Made by a program: the position numbers and the translations under genes. Below the pieces are notes generated by a model. The model did not search any database. It had not been told where the DNA came from and saw only the letters and a list, made by a program, of their open reading frames with translations. Below are positions 35,587 to 44,520 of a stretch of 63,677 nt of DNA, in pieces (the first letter of the stretch is position 1; each line of letters begins with the position of its first letter). Source of the DNA: Mesorhizobium sp. YM1C-6-2 (GTDB lineage Bacteria > Pseudomonadota > Alphaproteobacteria > Rhizobiales > Rhizobiaceae); the NCBI RefSeq assembly GCF_003666685.1, contig NZ_RCIZ01000016.1:1-63677 (forward strand). Reading direction: 5' to 3'.

Positions 35587-37542
35587 ATGATACTGGACTT
35601 CCTGAGGGATCGTGGCGGCAACTATGCGATGCTGACGGGCATCGCCATGCTGCCGATCATGGGCAGCGTGGCCATCGCCATCGATTTCAGCGAGATGAAC
35701 CGCCAGAAGCAGGCGACCGTCAACGCTCTCGACGCCGCCGGCCTCGCCACCGCCCGCCAAGTCGCCAGCGGCGCGTCCGACGAGGCGCTGATCACCTATG
35801 CAAACGAGTTCTTCAAGGCCAATCTCGGATCCGTCGATCCGGCCGACACCGAACTCACCGTCCTCCTGCCCAACAACCAGCACGGCGGCGGCACGCTGAA
35901 GATGTCGGCGGTGCTCAACTACAAGCCCTATTTCCTGCCCTCCTTCCTCGGCCTGATGGGCACGCCGGCGGACCAGCGCAACCGGGAGATCTCGTTCTCG
36001 GCCGACAGCGAGATCCGTCTCAAGAACACGCTCGAAGTCGCGCTGGTGCTCGACAACTCCACCTCGATGAACGACTACGGCGCGGGCTCGGGCCAACGGC
36101 GCATGACGCTGCTGAAATCGGCGGCCAAGCAGCTCGTCGACACGCTGGCGCTGCAGGCCGCGCAGATCAAGCAGGTCGCCAAGCCGGTGCAGTTCTCGCT
36201 TGTCCCCTTCGCGGCGTCCGTCAATGTCGGGCCGGAGAACGCCGGCGCCGACTGGATGGACATCGAAGGTCTTTCGCCGCTCCATCACGAGAACTTCGAC
36301 TGGACGAAGCTCGACGACCCCACCAGATATGCAGAAAAGTCGGGCGGCATCTGGTACAAGCGGGGCAGCGGCTGGGCGGCGGAGGAGAACGGCATCCTTT
36401 CGCGCTTCTCGCTCTACCAGGACATGAAATATGTCAGCGACCGCGAGTGGGTCGCCACCGGCCAGGAATGGGTCTGCACGAAATACTACCGGAACGGCAC
36501 CTGCGAGAAAGGCAGATGGCGCGAGACCGGCTATTACGACGAGACGATCTCGGCCTATGCGAGCTGGCAAGGCTGCGTGGAGGCTCGCCCCTATCCCTAC
36601 AACATCGACGACACGCCCGCCCAGGGCGGCACCGCCAACACCGGCATCGGCTTCGGCGATCCCGCCACCATGTTCGTGCCGATGTTCGCGCCCGACGAGC
36701 CCGGCGACCGCTGGGACGTCGAGGGCCAGACAAAAGACAATTACTCCGCGTCCAACAACTGGTGGAACGACGGCACCGAGAGCACGTCCGGAAGCTCCCG
36801 GCAGCGCAACATGAAGAAATATTTCGACGTCCGCCCCTATGGCGCCACCGCCTCGCAGGGCAGTGGCCCGAACTACAGCTGCACCACGACGCCGATCACG
36901 CCGCTCACCGACGTCACCACGCCCGAAGGCCTCGAAGCGATCAAGACGGCCATCGATAAGATGGCCTCCAACGGCTACACCAACGTTCCCGAAGGCACCG
37001 CCTGGGGCTGGCGCACGATCTCCAGCACGCCGCCGTTCACCGGGGGGCGCCCGGAAACCGAAAAGGGCAACGACAAGGTGATCATCGTGCTCACCGACGG
37101 CGCCAACACCTATTCGAAGCCCGGCAACGATCCGGCCGACAACAAGTCGACCTACGCCGCATACGGCTATACCGGCCAGGGCCACAACGGCACCGGCACG
37201 ACACGCATGTTCATGGGCACCAGCGGCGCCATCGGCAAATACGACTATTCCGGCACGAACTACACCAATGCCCTGAACGAGCACATGACCGCGCTCTGCG
37301 ACAAGGCGAAGGCCGCCAACGTGCTCATGCTGACGGTCTCGCTCGACCTCAGCGAGACCAAGGCCGACGAGAAGGCGGCGATGGCAGCGCTCAGGAAATG
37401 CGCCTCGGACTCGCGCTTCCGCAAGGACTCGACCGACCCCGGCAAGCCGGCCAAGCTCTACTTCAACGCCACCAGCTCGAATCTCGACCAGAAATTCAAG
37501 GAAATCGCCGACGAACTATCCAACCTGCGCATCGTCGGCTGA
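35587..37542 (+). CDS. TadG-like pilus-associated protein with von Willebrand A domain (copy 2)
   Basis: A 651-residue paralogue of the preceding gene, 36 bases behind it. Same order: TadE/TadG-like anchor (LRDRGGNYAMLTGIAMLPIM), VWA MIDAS D156-x-S158-x-S160 in VLDNSTSMND, large insert with CTKYYRNGTC and the shared WQGCVEARPYPYN block, TDG with D504, and identical last residues ADELSNLRIVG. This is a tandem duplication that has diverged over most of its length while keeping the domain plan. Probably co-transcribed with copy 1. Cell-surface or periplasmic adhesion role is inferred from the family only. Confidence 0.85.
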   Translation: MILDFLRDRGGNYAMLTGIAMLPIMGSVAIAIDFSEMNRQKQATVNALDAAGLATARQVASGASDEALITYANEFFKANLGSVDPADTELTVLLPNNQHGGGTLKMSAVLNYKPYFLPSFLGLMGTPADQRNREISFSADSEIRLKNTLEVALVLDNSTSMNDYGAGSGQRRMTLLKSAAKQLVDTLALQAAQIKQVAKPVQFSLVPFAASVNVGPENAGADWMDIEGLSPLHHENFDWTKLDDPTRYAEKSGGIWYKRGSGWAAEENGILSRFSLYQDMKYVSDREWVATGQEWVCTKYYRNGTCEKGRWRETGYYDETISAYASWQGCVEARPYPYNIDDTPAQGGTANTGIGFGDPATMFVPMFAPDEPGDRWDVEGQTKDNYSASNNWWNDGTESTSGSSRQRNMKKYFDVRPYGATASQGSGPNYSCTTTPITPLTDVTTPEGLEAIKTAIDKMASNGYTNVPEGTAWGWRTISSTPPFTGGRPETEKGNDKVIIVLTDGANTYSKPGNDPADNKSTYAAYGYTGQGHNGTGTTRMFMGTSGAIGKYDYSGTNYTNALNEHMTALCDKAKAANVLMLTVSLDLSETKADEKAAMAALRKCASDSRFRKDSTDPGKPAKLYFNATSSNLDQKFKEIADELSNLRIVG

Positions 37543-37643
37543 TTCCGCCGGCGCCTTCTGGCGCAATCGGTGACGGTTTTCTGCCTCTGCGGCCGACATG
37601 CGGCCGGCGGTAATGCTTCGCTTGCCTCGGCGAGGGAGCCGCC

Positions 37644-38276
37644 ATGCCTGAAATCTCGACGCTTGCCGCCTTCGGGCTGATCGCACTCGGCATGGTGCTG
37701 ACGCCCGGCCCGAACATGATCTACCTGATCTCGCGCTCGCTTTCGCAAGGTCCCGCCGCAGGCCTGATCTCGCTCGGCGGCGTGGCGCTCGGCTTCGTCT
37801 TCTATATCCTCTGCGCCGCCTTCGGCGTCACCGCCCTGGTCTTCGCCGTGCCCTATGCCTACGACGTGCTGCGCATCTGCGGCGCGCTCTATCTGCTGTG
37901 GCTGGCCTGGCAGGCGCTGCGGCCCGGCGGCCGCTCGCCCTTCCAGGTCCGCCGGCTCGCGCCCGACAGCCCGCGCAAGCTGTTCATGATGGGGCTGATG
38001 ACCAACCTTCTCAATCCGAAGGTGGCGGTCATGTACCTGTCGCTGCTGCCGCAGTTCGTCGATCCCGAACGGGGCGCCGTCCTCACCCAGTTGCTTGCGC
38101 TCGGCGGAGTCCAGATCACGATCAGCGTCACCGTCAACGCGATCATCGCCGTCATGGCCGGCTCGATTGCCGCCTTCCTCGCCGGCCGCCCGTTCTGGAT
38201 TCTGGTTCAGCGCTGGCTGATGGGAACGGTCCTGGCGGGCCTCGCGCTGCGAATGGCGACCGAGGCGCAGCGCTAG
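37644..38276 (+). CDS. LysE/RhtB family amino-acid exporter
   Basis: A 210-residue membrane protein with about six hydrophobic segments, beginning ALGMVLTPGPNMIYLISRSLSQGP, the typical LysE-family start with GPN, and MGLMTNLLNPKVAVMYLSLLPQF, the second signature. It should export amino acids or derivatives by proton exchange; the substrate cannot be told. Convergent with emrB, one base between stops. Confidence 0.92.
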   Translation: MPEISTLAAFGLIALGMVLTPGPNMIYLISRSLSQGPAAGLISLGGVALGFVFYILCAAFGVTALVFAVPYAYDVLRICGALYLLWLAWQALRPGGRSPFQVRRLAPDSPRKLFMMGLMTNLLNPKVAVMYLSLLPQFVDPERGAVLTQLLALGGVQITISVTVNAIIAVMAGSIAAFLAGRPFWILVQRWLMGTVLAGLALRMATEAQR

Positions 38277-38277
38277 T

Positions 38278-39825
38278 TCAGTCCATGTGCGCGGCAGGGG
38301 CGGCTTCGCCTCCGGCCGCCCTCGCCGGCGCCGGCTTCCTTAGCAGGAACACCAGCGGCAGAGCGCAGAGCGTGACGATCATCATCAGCTTGAAGTCGTC
38401 CACATAGGAGATCATCAGCGCCTGGATGTTCACCAGCCCGTCGATCTTCATCAGCGCCGCGGGATCGCCGGCAGCGGCGGCCGGCGAGGCTTCGATCAGG
38501 TTCTGGTTGAACGGCGTCATCGCCGCGCCGAGTTCGGCGTGGTTGATCTGGATGTTGCGCGAAAGCACCACCGTCACGATCGAGATGCCGATCGACGAGC
38601 CGAGGTTGCGCACCAGGCTGAACAGGCTCGCCGCATCGGTCCTGAAGCGCGGCTCCAGCGTCGCGAAGGCCACCGTCGACAGCGGCACGAACACCAGCCC
38701 CAGCCCCAGGCCCTGCACGATGCCCGTCTCGATGATCAAATAGCTGTCCATCTGGGGCGTGAAGCCGGTCATCACATAGAGCGAATAGGCCGTCAGGCAG
38801 AGGCCGAGCACGACCAGGTAGCGCGGGTCGACCCGGTGGATGATGCGTCCGACGACGATCATCGACACCATCGTGCCGACCCCGCGCGGCGCCATGATGA
38901 CGCCGGTCGTGATGGTCGGGTAGTCGAAGATGCGCGACAGCATCGGCGGCAGCAGCGCCAGGCTCGCCAGCAGGATGATGCCGATGACGAAGATGAACAC
39001 CAGTCCCGTCGCGAAATTGCGGTCGATGAAGATCTTCGGATCGATGAAGGGGTGTTCCGCCGTCAGCGTATGGACGATGAACACCCAGAAGCCGGTCAAC
39101 GCCAGGCCGAATTCGATCCAGATCTCGGCGGCCGAGAACCAGTCGACCTCAGCGCCGCGGTCGAGCATCAATTGGAGCGCGCCGACGCCGAGCGACAGCA
39201 TGGCGAAGCCGAAGAAATCGAACCCGCGCAGCCGCTTGCCGATGGCAGGCAGGTAGATCAGCATGCCGACGAGCGCGAGGATGCCGACCGGCAGGTTGAT
39301 GAAGAACACCCAGCGCCAGTTGAAGCTTTCGGTCAGCCAGCCGCCGAGGGTCGGCCCGATGATCGGCCCGACCATGATTCCGGCGCCCCACAGCGCCATG
39401 GCCGAGCCGTGGCGCTCCTTTGGGTTGATGTCGAGCAGGAAGGTCTGCGACAGCGGCACGATCGCGGCGCCGAAAACGCCCTGAAGCACGCGGAAGGCAA
39501 CCATGCTTTCCAGGCTCCACGACGCGCCGCAGAGCATGGACATCACGGTGAAGCCGACGACGCTCGTCAGGAACAGTTCCTTGCGGCCGAAACGGTCGGA
39601 GAGCCAGCCCGTCACCGGCGTCATGATCGCCGCCGCGACGATGTAGGAGGTCAGCACCCAGTTGATCGTGTCAGGGGACGCGCCGAGGTCGCCCGTCATC
39701 GTCGGCAGGGCGACGTTGGCGATTGTCGTATCGAGCACCTGCATGATCGTCGCGAGCATGATCGCAATGGTGATCAGCCCGCGATGCGGCACGTTGTGAG
39801 GGTCGATCGCCCTGACTTCGAACAT
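38278..39825 (-). CDS. emrB: DHA2 family multidrug efflux permease (EmrB type)
   Basis: A 515-residue 14-helix major facilitator drug/H+ antiporter. LDTTIANVALPTM and GWLSDRFGRKELFL are the DHA2 motifs C and A regions, followed by GPIIGPTLGGWLTE (motif C). It works with the EmrA-like adaptor encoded 38 bases upstream and an outer-membrane channel not found here. Last gene of the marR-emrA-emrB operon, so repression by the MarR protein is likely. Confidence 0.94.
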   Translation of the reverse strand: MFEVRAIDPHNVPHRGLITIAIMLATIMQVLDTTIANVALPTMTGDLGASPDTINWVLTSYIVAAAIMTPVTGWLSDRFGRKELFLTSVVGFTVMSMLCGASWSLESMVAFRVLQGVFGAAIVPLSQTFLLDINPKERHGSAMALWGAGIMVGPIIGPTLGGWLTESFNWRWVFFINLPVGILALVGMLIYLPAIGKRLRGFDFFGFAMLSLGVGALQLMLDRGAEVDWFSAAEIWIEFGLALTGFWVFIVHTLTAEHPFIDPKIFIDRNFATGLVFIFVIGIILLASLALLPPMLSRIFDYPTITTGVIMAPRGVGTMVSMIVVGRIIHRVDPRYLVVLGLCLTAYSLYVMTGFTPQMDSYLIIETGIVQGLGLGLVFVPLSTVAFATLEPRFRTDAASLFSLVRNLGSSIGISIVTVVLSRNIQINHAELGAAMTPFNQNLIEASPAAAAGDPAALMKIDGLVNIQALMISYVDDFKLMMIVTLCALPLVFLLRKPAPARAAGGEAAPAAHMD

Positions 39826-39862
39826 GGGTTTGTCTTTCGGGGAAGCCCGCCGGGCTTGCCTT

Positions 39863-41047
39863 CTATTCGGCGGCGTTCGCGGTGCCGAACAGGCCGGCGA
39901 AGCTGTGCGAAACCTTGGTGTCGACCTCGACCGTCGCGCTCATGCCGGTCCGTACCGGCACATCAACGCCCTTCGTATCGAGCCGCAGCCGCACCGGGAT
40001 GCGCTGCGTCACCTTCACCCAGTTGCCGGTGGCGTTCTGCGCCGGCAGCAGCGAGAACTCCGCACCCGTGCCGGCGCCGATGCTCTCGACCGTCGCGTGG
40101 AAGGAGACGCCCGGATAGGTGTCGAGCACGACCTCCGCCGACTGGCCGGGCGTCATGTGGGTGAGCTGCGTCTCCTTGAAGTTCGCCTCGACCCAGGTGT
40201 CGCTGGTCTCGACCAGGCTGAAAAGCGGCGTGCCCACGGTGACGTACTGGCCGATCTTGAACGAGGACGCCTGGCTGATGACGCCGTCGGACGGCGCATA
40301 CACCGTCGTCTGGGCGAGATCGAAGGCCGCCTTGTCGCGCGCCGATTGCGCGGCAAGCACGCTCGGATGCTCGTTGGTCTGGATGTTCGGGTCGCCGCCA
40401 AGTGCGGCGCGCGCGCTCTCTATGCCCTGGAGGGACGCCCTGTGCTGTTCCTCGGCGCGCTGCAGGTCGCGCTGCGCCTCGTCGAGCGCGGACTGTGCGT
40501 TGATGCCCTTCTTGGTCAGATCGGCGGCGCGGTCGTATTGCGACTTGAGGTAGGTCACCTCGCTTGCGGCGACGCGCTCCTGCGCCACGGCCTGGCCGTA
40601 GGCGGCGCGAAGCTGGTCGACGTTCAGCCGGGCGGCCGCAAGCGATGCGTCGGCCTGGGCCAGCGCGATGCGATAGGGTTCCGGATCGACCACGAACAGC
40701 TTGTCGCCGGCCTTCACCGCCGCGTTGTCGGCAATATCGACCTCGACGATGCGGCCCGCGGCCTCCGCGGACACGGTCACCCTTGCCTGGCGGAGATTGG
40801 CGTTCTCCGTCTCCTGGTAGCGGCCGCTGGTCAGCCAGACATAGCTACCGCCGGTGGCAAGCGCGAGCGGCACCGCGAGCATGAGCAGCGTGCGGCGGCC
40901 GCGCTTCGGCTTGGCGCGAGCGGGCGCAGGCGCCACGGTCTCGGCGGCCACTGTTAGCGGCGCCGACTTGTCGGTTGGCGCGGCGGCTGGATTTTCCAGC
41001 TCGATCTCGGCGGCGCCTTCGTCCTTGATCTTAGCCACGGCGTTCAT
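39863..41047 (-). CDS. emrA: HlyD family periplasmic adaptor (EmrA type)
   Basis: A 394-residue membrane-fusion protein: cytoplasmic Ala/Pro-rich N-terminus, one membrane segment (TLLMLAVPLALATGGSYVWL, residues 52-71), lipoyl halves AGRIVEVDIADNAAVKAGDKL and VYAPSDGVISQ, and a long coiled-coil hairpin between them (residues about 125-230). It links the EmrB permease to an outer-membrane channel. Start overlaps the marR stop by 17 bases. Confidence 0.94.
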   Translation of the reverse strand: MNAVAKIKDEGAAEIELENPAAAPTDKSAPLTVAAETVAPAPARAKPKRGRRTLLMLAVPLALATGGSYVWLTSGRYQETENANLRQARVTVSAEAAGRIVEVDIADNAAVKAGDKLFVVDPEPYRIALAQADASLAAARLNVDQLRAAYGQAVAQERVAASEVTYLKSQYDRAADLTKKGINAQSALDEAQRDLQRAEEQHRASLQGIESARAALGGDPNIQTNEHPSVLAAQSARDKAAFDLAQTTVYAPSDGVISQASSFKIGQYVTVGTPLFSLVETSDTWVEANFKETQLTHMTPGQSAEVVLDTYPGVSFHATVESIGAGTGAEFSLLPAQNATGNWVKVTQRIPVRLRLDTKGVDVPVRTGMSATVEVDTKVSHSFAGLFGTANAAE

Positions 41048-41531
41048 GCTGCAAGCCTTTTTCGGTATTTGTTTGGTCGGCTGTCGGCGGCTCGCCGTCG
41101 GACAGGTTTCCGATGATTGTGTTCAGACCCTTGACCAGGGTCAGCTTCTCGCTCTCGGTGAGGCCGGCCAGAGCCAGGTCGTAGACCTCGCCCGCCACGC
41201 TCTTGATGGCGGCGAAAGCCTCGCGGCTCTTGTCGGTCGGGAAGATCATCCGAACGCGGCGGTCGCTGGCGTCCTGGCGGCGTTCGATCCAGCCGCCCTC
41301 CTCCATCCGGTCGAGCAGCCGCGATACGCTGATCGGCTCGATTTCCAGGAGTTCGGCGAGCCGTGCCTGCGCGACACCCTCTTCCTTCACCAGGCGGACG
41401 AGCAGGCGCCATTGCGCCGCCGAAAGGCCGTAGGCGCTGCCCTTCGCCTCGAAGCGCTTGCGCAGCAGCCTCGCGGCGTCGTGGATCAGAAATCCCAGCC
41501 TGTCTATGCCGTCCGTAACCATGAGCGGCAT
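41031..41531 (-). CDS. MarR family transcriptional regulator of the efflux operon
   Basis: A 166-residue winged-helix repressor (163 if the second ATG at 41522 is used). AAQWRLLVRLVKEEGVAQARLAELLEIEPISVSRLLDRMEEGGWIERR is the DNA-binding part and DASDRRVRMIFPT the wing. Being first gene of its own operon with emrA and emrB, it probably represses it and is released by a substrate of the pump. A perfect 12-base palindrome lies 7 bases before the first ATG. Confidence 0.92.
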   Translation of the reverse strand: MPLMVTDGIDRLGFLIHDAARLLRKRFEAKGSAYGLSAAQWRLLVRLVKEEGVAQARLAELLEIEPISVSRLLDRMEEGGWIERRQDASDRRVRMIFPTDKSREAFAAIKSVAGEVYDLALAGLTESEKLTLVKGLNTIIGNLSDGEPPTADQTNTEKGLQHERRG

Positions 41532-41537
41532 ATATTA

Positions 41538-41549
41538 TAAGCATGCTTA
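41538..41549. promoter_or_regulatory. Candidate MarR operator
   Basis: TAAGCATGCTTA, a perfect 12-base palindrome within an AT-rich stretch (TATATTATAAGCATGCTTAC region), sits directly upstream of the marR gene, overlapping the likely promoter. Size fits MarR-type dimers. Confidence 0.5.
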
Positions 41550-41612
41550 CCAAACAAGAAGCAGCCGTCGCTGGTCCAAGAAAAATTGATGCGCTGCGGC
41601 AAACCGGTTCGG

Positions 41613-42401
41613 CTAACGGGTCTTTGGCAACCCGGCCAGCGCCGCCGCCTCTTCCTCGGCCGACAGCGGCTCGCCGGCCTCGATCGCCGACAGGTAGGCG
41701 TCGAGCGCCTCGGTCGAGGATGCCGGTGCGTAGCCGCCGGCATCGCCGGGCGCAGAGACCGCAAAGCTGATGCGCCATTCGCCGGCCGCATTGCAGGCGA
41801 CGGCAATGACCGTCGAGCGCCCGGCCGAATCGAGCTCGAACTCGCGGCAGACATTGTCGGCATCATCGCGGAACGTGGCGATGGCGCGGAAGCGGTCGCC
41901 GGCCGCCAGCGTGACTTCCTCTCCCGCGGCGACGCTTCCCAGCGCTCCGCCGATCGTGGAATCGACGACGCCCGCCACGGACAGCCGGCCCGGCTGCGGC
42001 CCGCCCTCGCCTGCCGCCCAGTAGCCCGCCAGACCGCCGACGACAGCCGCGATCGAGGCGGCGAGCGGCAGCGTCCATCGGCGCACCGCGGGCCTCGCCT
42101 GCTTGCGCGCCTCGAACGGCACCACCGTCGCCGGCGCCGTCTCGACCTTCGCCGCTTCCGCGCGCTTGGCTGCGACCATGCCTTCGACCGCCGCCTTCAG
42201 CGCCTCCGGCACAGGCTCTTCGAGCAGCGGCCGCAGCGCCGCCTGCGCCTCGGCCTTGGTCTCGATAAACATGGCGACCCGCGCGACCAGATCGTCGTCG
42301 GCCTCCATGGCCTTCTCGATCACGGCCATCTCGTCGGCGTCGAGCTCGCCGTCCGCGAACCGCATCAGCATCTCGTCCGGAAAGGTCCTGTCGGTCATCA
42401 T
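41613..42401 (-). CDS. Membrane anti-sigma factor
   Basis: A 262-residue protein. The N-terminal 85 residues (DEMLMRFADGELDADEMAVIEKAMEADDDL) are an anti-sigma-type zinc-free helical domain like those of the rhizobial ECF partners; one membrane segment follows near residues 108-130 (PLAASIAAVVGGLAGYWAAG), and the C-terminal part (residues 135-262) is periplasmic. Start 42401 overlaps the sigma-factor stop as ATGA, so the two are translationally coupled. It should hold the sigma factor until an envelope signal arrives. Confidence 0.85.
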   Translation of the reverse strand: MMTDRTFPDEMLMRFADGELDADEMAVIEKAMEADDDLVARVAMFIETKAEAQAALRPLLEEPVPEALKAAVEGMVAAKRAEAAKVETAPATVVPFEARKQARPAVRRWTLPLAASIAAVVGGLAGYWAAGEGGPQPGRLSVAGVVDSTIGGALGSVAAGEEVTLAAGDRFRAIATFRDDADNVCREFELDSAGRSTVIAVACNAAGEWRISFAVSAPGDAGGYAPASSTEALDAYLSAIEAGEPLSAEEEAAALAGLPKTR

Positions 42402-42931
42402 CCAGCCCCCTTGACGACTGCAGAACGTTCCGGCGGCGCCGATATTCCGGCCGCCTCGGCGAGATTGCGGCGCGCCCGCGCCAGCCTGCTCATCACCGTG
42501 CCGATCGGCGCGCCGATCACCTCGGCCGCCTCCTTGTAGGAGAGCTCCTCCACGCAAACCAAGAGCAGCACCTCGCGCTGGTCCTCGGAAAGCCCGTCGA
42601 TCGCCTCGGCAACGCTCTTCAGCGTCAGCCGCGCCTCCGCTTCGCGCTCGCCCGACACGCCGACGAGGTCCGGCTGCGCGTCGATGTCCTCCTGCGGTCC
42701 GGCCGTCTTTCGCTTGCGCACCTCGTCGATCCAGAGGTTCCTCAGGATGCGGAACATCCAGGCGTCGAAGCGCGTGCCCGGCTGGAAGCTCTGGGCGTTC
42801 GCCAGCGCCCGTTCGCAGGCCGTCTGGACGAGGTCGTCTGCGACCTCGCGCGAACGGCAGAGCGAGATCGCGAACCGCCTGAGGTTCGGCAGGAAATCGA
42901 CGAGCTGGTCCTCGACGCCCCGCTCCGTCAT
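42398..42931 (-). CDS. ECF-type RNA polymerase sigma factor
   Basis: A 177-residue sigma-70 family factor with only regions 2 and 4. Region 2: LVDFLPNLRRFAISLCRSREVADDLVQTACERALAN and RFDAWMFRILRN; region 4: LSEDQREVLLLVCVEELSYKEAAEVIGAPIGTVMSRLARARR. It is not EcfG itself: no nepR or phyR is adjacent; instead the membrane anti-sigma gene follows with an ATGA overlap. Start is uncertain between 42931, 42964 and 42970; 42931 matches the usual N-terminus. Divergent from the subtilase gene, a likely target. Confidence 0.88.
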   Translation of the reverse strand: MTERGVEDQLVDFLPNLRRFAISLCRSREVADDLVQTACERALANAQSFQPGTRFDAWMFRILRNLWIDEVRKRKTAGPQEDIDAQPDLVGVSGEREAEARLTLKSVAEAIDGLSEDQREVLLLVCVEELSYKEAAEVIGAPIGTVMSRLARARRNLAEAAGISAPPERSAVVKGAG

Positions 42932-43078
42932 GCTGCCCTGGCTTCCATCGCGCTTGAAATCCATCCGCATCTGGTCGGGAATAAACCGTCGGCGCCTGCG
43001 TTTCCCCACCGGGCGGCCGCCGCTTGACGCCGGCCCGCCGTCCGTGGAAACCGGCGACGCCGGGAATGTGAGGAAATC

Positions 43079-44434
43079 GTGGGCATAGTCAACTCATTGC
43101 TGAAGCCGCGCCTGCTCCTGCCCGTCTGGGTGGCGCTGGCGCTCGCCGGCCATCCCTTTTCCACCGGCCATGCGTGGCTCGACGAGTTCGGCGCGCAGCC
43201 GGCCGTCGCCGACGACGATGATGACGATGACTTCGACGACGACGATTTTTTCGGCTTCGACGATGATGACGACGACGACGATCGTCCGCGCGTCCGCCAG
43301 CAGCGTCCCGCGGTGCGCGCGCCCGCTCCCCTGCCCGACCGGGCGCCGGACGAGATCGTCGCCGCCGGCCTGACCGCGCCGCAGCTCGACGCACTTCTCG
43401 CCGACGGCTTCACCATCCTCGATCGCACGGAAGTCGGCGGATTCGGTGGCGAGGTGCTGCGCCTGCGCATCCCGCCGAACACCCGGCTCGAAGCCGCCCG
43501 CGACCTCGTCGTCGCCGCCGCGCCGCAGTCCCTCGCCGACTTCTCGCACTATTATCGCTCGGAACAGGCCGAAGCCTGCTCGGGTCCGCATTGCGCCTCG
43601 ATCGAGCTGATCGACTGGCCGGGCGGCACGGGCTTGCCCGCCGGCTGTGGCGGAAGCGTCGCCATCGGCCTCATAGACACCGCCATCAACCCCGACCACG
43701 CCGCCTTCGCAGGCGGGCAGGTTGAGGTGATCCGCCTCGCCGACACGGCCCTGCCCGTGTCAGGCAAGCAGCACGGCACCGCCGTCGCTGCCCTCCTCGT
43801 GGGTGCCGCCGGCAGCCGCGCCCCCGGCCTCCTGCCGGGCGCGCGGATCATCGCCGTCGATGCCTTCTACAGAGGCGGCCGGCGCGACGACCGCTCCGGC
43901 GTCTACGAACTCCTGCGCGCTCTCGACCTGCTCGACCGGCGCGGCGTCAGGGTCGCCAATATGAGCCTCGCCGGCCCGCCCAACATCCTGCTCGAACGGC
44001 TGGTGCGTGAGCTTTCCTCGGAGGGCATGGTCATCGTCGCCGCCGCCGGCAATGGCGGCCCGAAGGCGGCTCCGGCCTACCCCGCCGCCTATGCCGAGGT
44101 CATCGCCGTCACCGCAGTCGACCGCGCCAAGCGCGTCTATCGCCGCGCCGGCCGCGGCGACCATATCGACCTCGCCGCCCCGGGCGTCGATATCTGGTCC
44201 GCGGCGTCGGTGTCCGGCGCGCGGGCGAAGACCGGCACCTCGTTCGCCGCGCCCTTCGTCACGGCAGCCGCGGCCTTGCTGAAGGCGGCCGGCGACAACG
44301 CCTCCACGGCCGACATTCTTTCCGCGCTCGCCCGTTCCGCCGAAGACCTCGGAGTGTCAGGCAAGGACCCCGTCTTCGGCTGGGGCCTGATCAATGCGCG
44401 CGCCGCCTGCGCGGCCGCCGCCGGGAAAACCTGA
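43079..44434 (+). CDS. Secreted subtilisin-family (S8) serine peptidase with Asp-rich tract
   Basis: A 451-residue S8 peptidase. Signal segment at residues 10-24 (PRLLLPVWVALALAG). Residues 45-68 are 19 Asp in 24, broken only by Phe and Gly. A pro-domain-like part follows (about 85-160), then the catalytic domain with D200 (IGLIDTAIN), H232 (QHGTAVAALLVG), oxyanion N325 (AAGNGG) and S388 (GTSFAAPFV). Cysteines C167, C172, C190 and one near the end suggest disulfides, so it acts outside the cytoplasm. GTG 43079 is the start, with GAGGA five bases earlier. Divergent from the ECF sigma/anti-sigma pair. Confidence 0.88.
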   Translation: MGIVNSLLKPRLLLPVWVALALAGHPFSTGHAWLDEFGAQPAVADDDDDDDFDDDDFFGFDDDDDDDDRPRVRQQRPAVRAPAPLPDRAPDEIVAAGLTAPQLDALLADGFTILDRTEVGGFGGEVLRLRIPPNTRLEAARDLVVAAAPQSLADFSHYYRSEQAEACSGPHCASIELIDWPGGTGLPAGCGGSVAIGLIDTAINPDHAAFAGGQVEVIRLADTALPVSGKQHGTAVAALLVGAAGSRAPGLLPGARIIAVDAFYRGGRRDDRSGVYELLRALDLLDRRGVRVANMSLAGPPNILLERLVRELSSEGMVIVAAAGNGGPKAAPAYPAAYAEVIAVTAVDRAKRVYRRAGRGDHIDLAAPGVDIWSAASVSGARAKTGTSFAAPFVTAAAALLKAAGDNASTADILSALARSAEDLGVSGKDPVFGWGLINARAACAAAAGKT

Positions 44435-44481
44435 CGGGCTTTCCTCCGCCAAGAAATTCTTGACCTTCCTGTCGCGCAATT

Positions 44482-44511
44482 CTTGACAGAGGCACCCCCC
44501 AAGGCCTATCT
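44482..44511 (+). promoter_or_regulatory. groESL promoter
   Basis: CTTGAC (44482-44487), 18 bases, then CTATCT (44506-44511). This fits the alphaproteobacterial housekeeping form CTTGAC/CTATAT and also loosely the heat-shock sigma RpoH form. The CIRCE operator starts ten bases downstream. The -35 part AATTCTTGAC is repeated at 44455-44464, 23 bases upstream. Confidence 0.65.
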
Positions 44512-44520
44512 CAGCGCCGC

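Noticed and set aside
34579..37284. Open frame of 901 codons opposite the two VWA genes
   Set aside because: Gly/Val/Arg-rich shadow of conserved genes; its length reflects lack of stop codons in GC-rich antisense sequence.
42932..43078. GGAAAC boxes in both directions between the ECF sigma gene and the subtilase gene as sigma-specific promoters
   Set aside because: The plus-strand box would place the transcript start beyond the ribosome site of the subtilase gene, and the -10 parts do not agree with each other.
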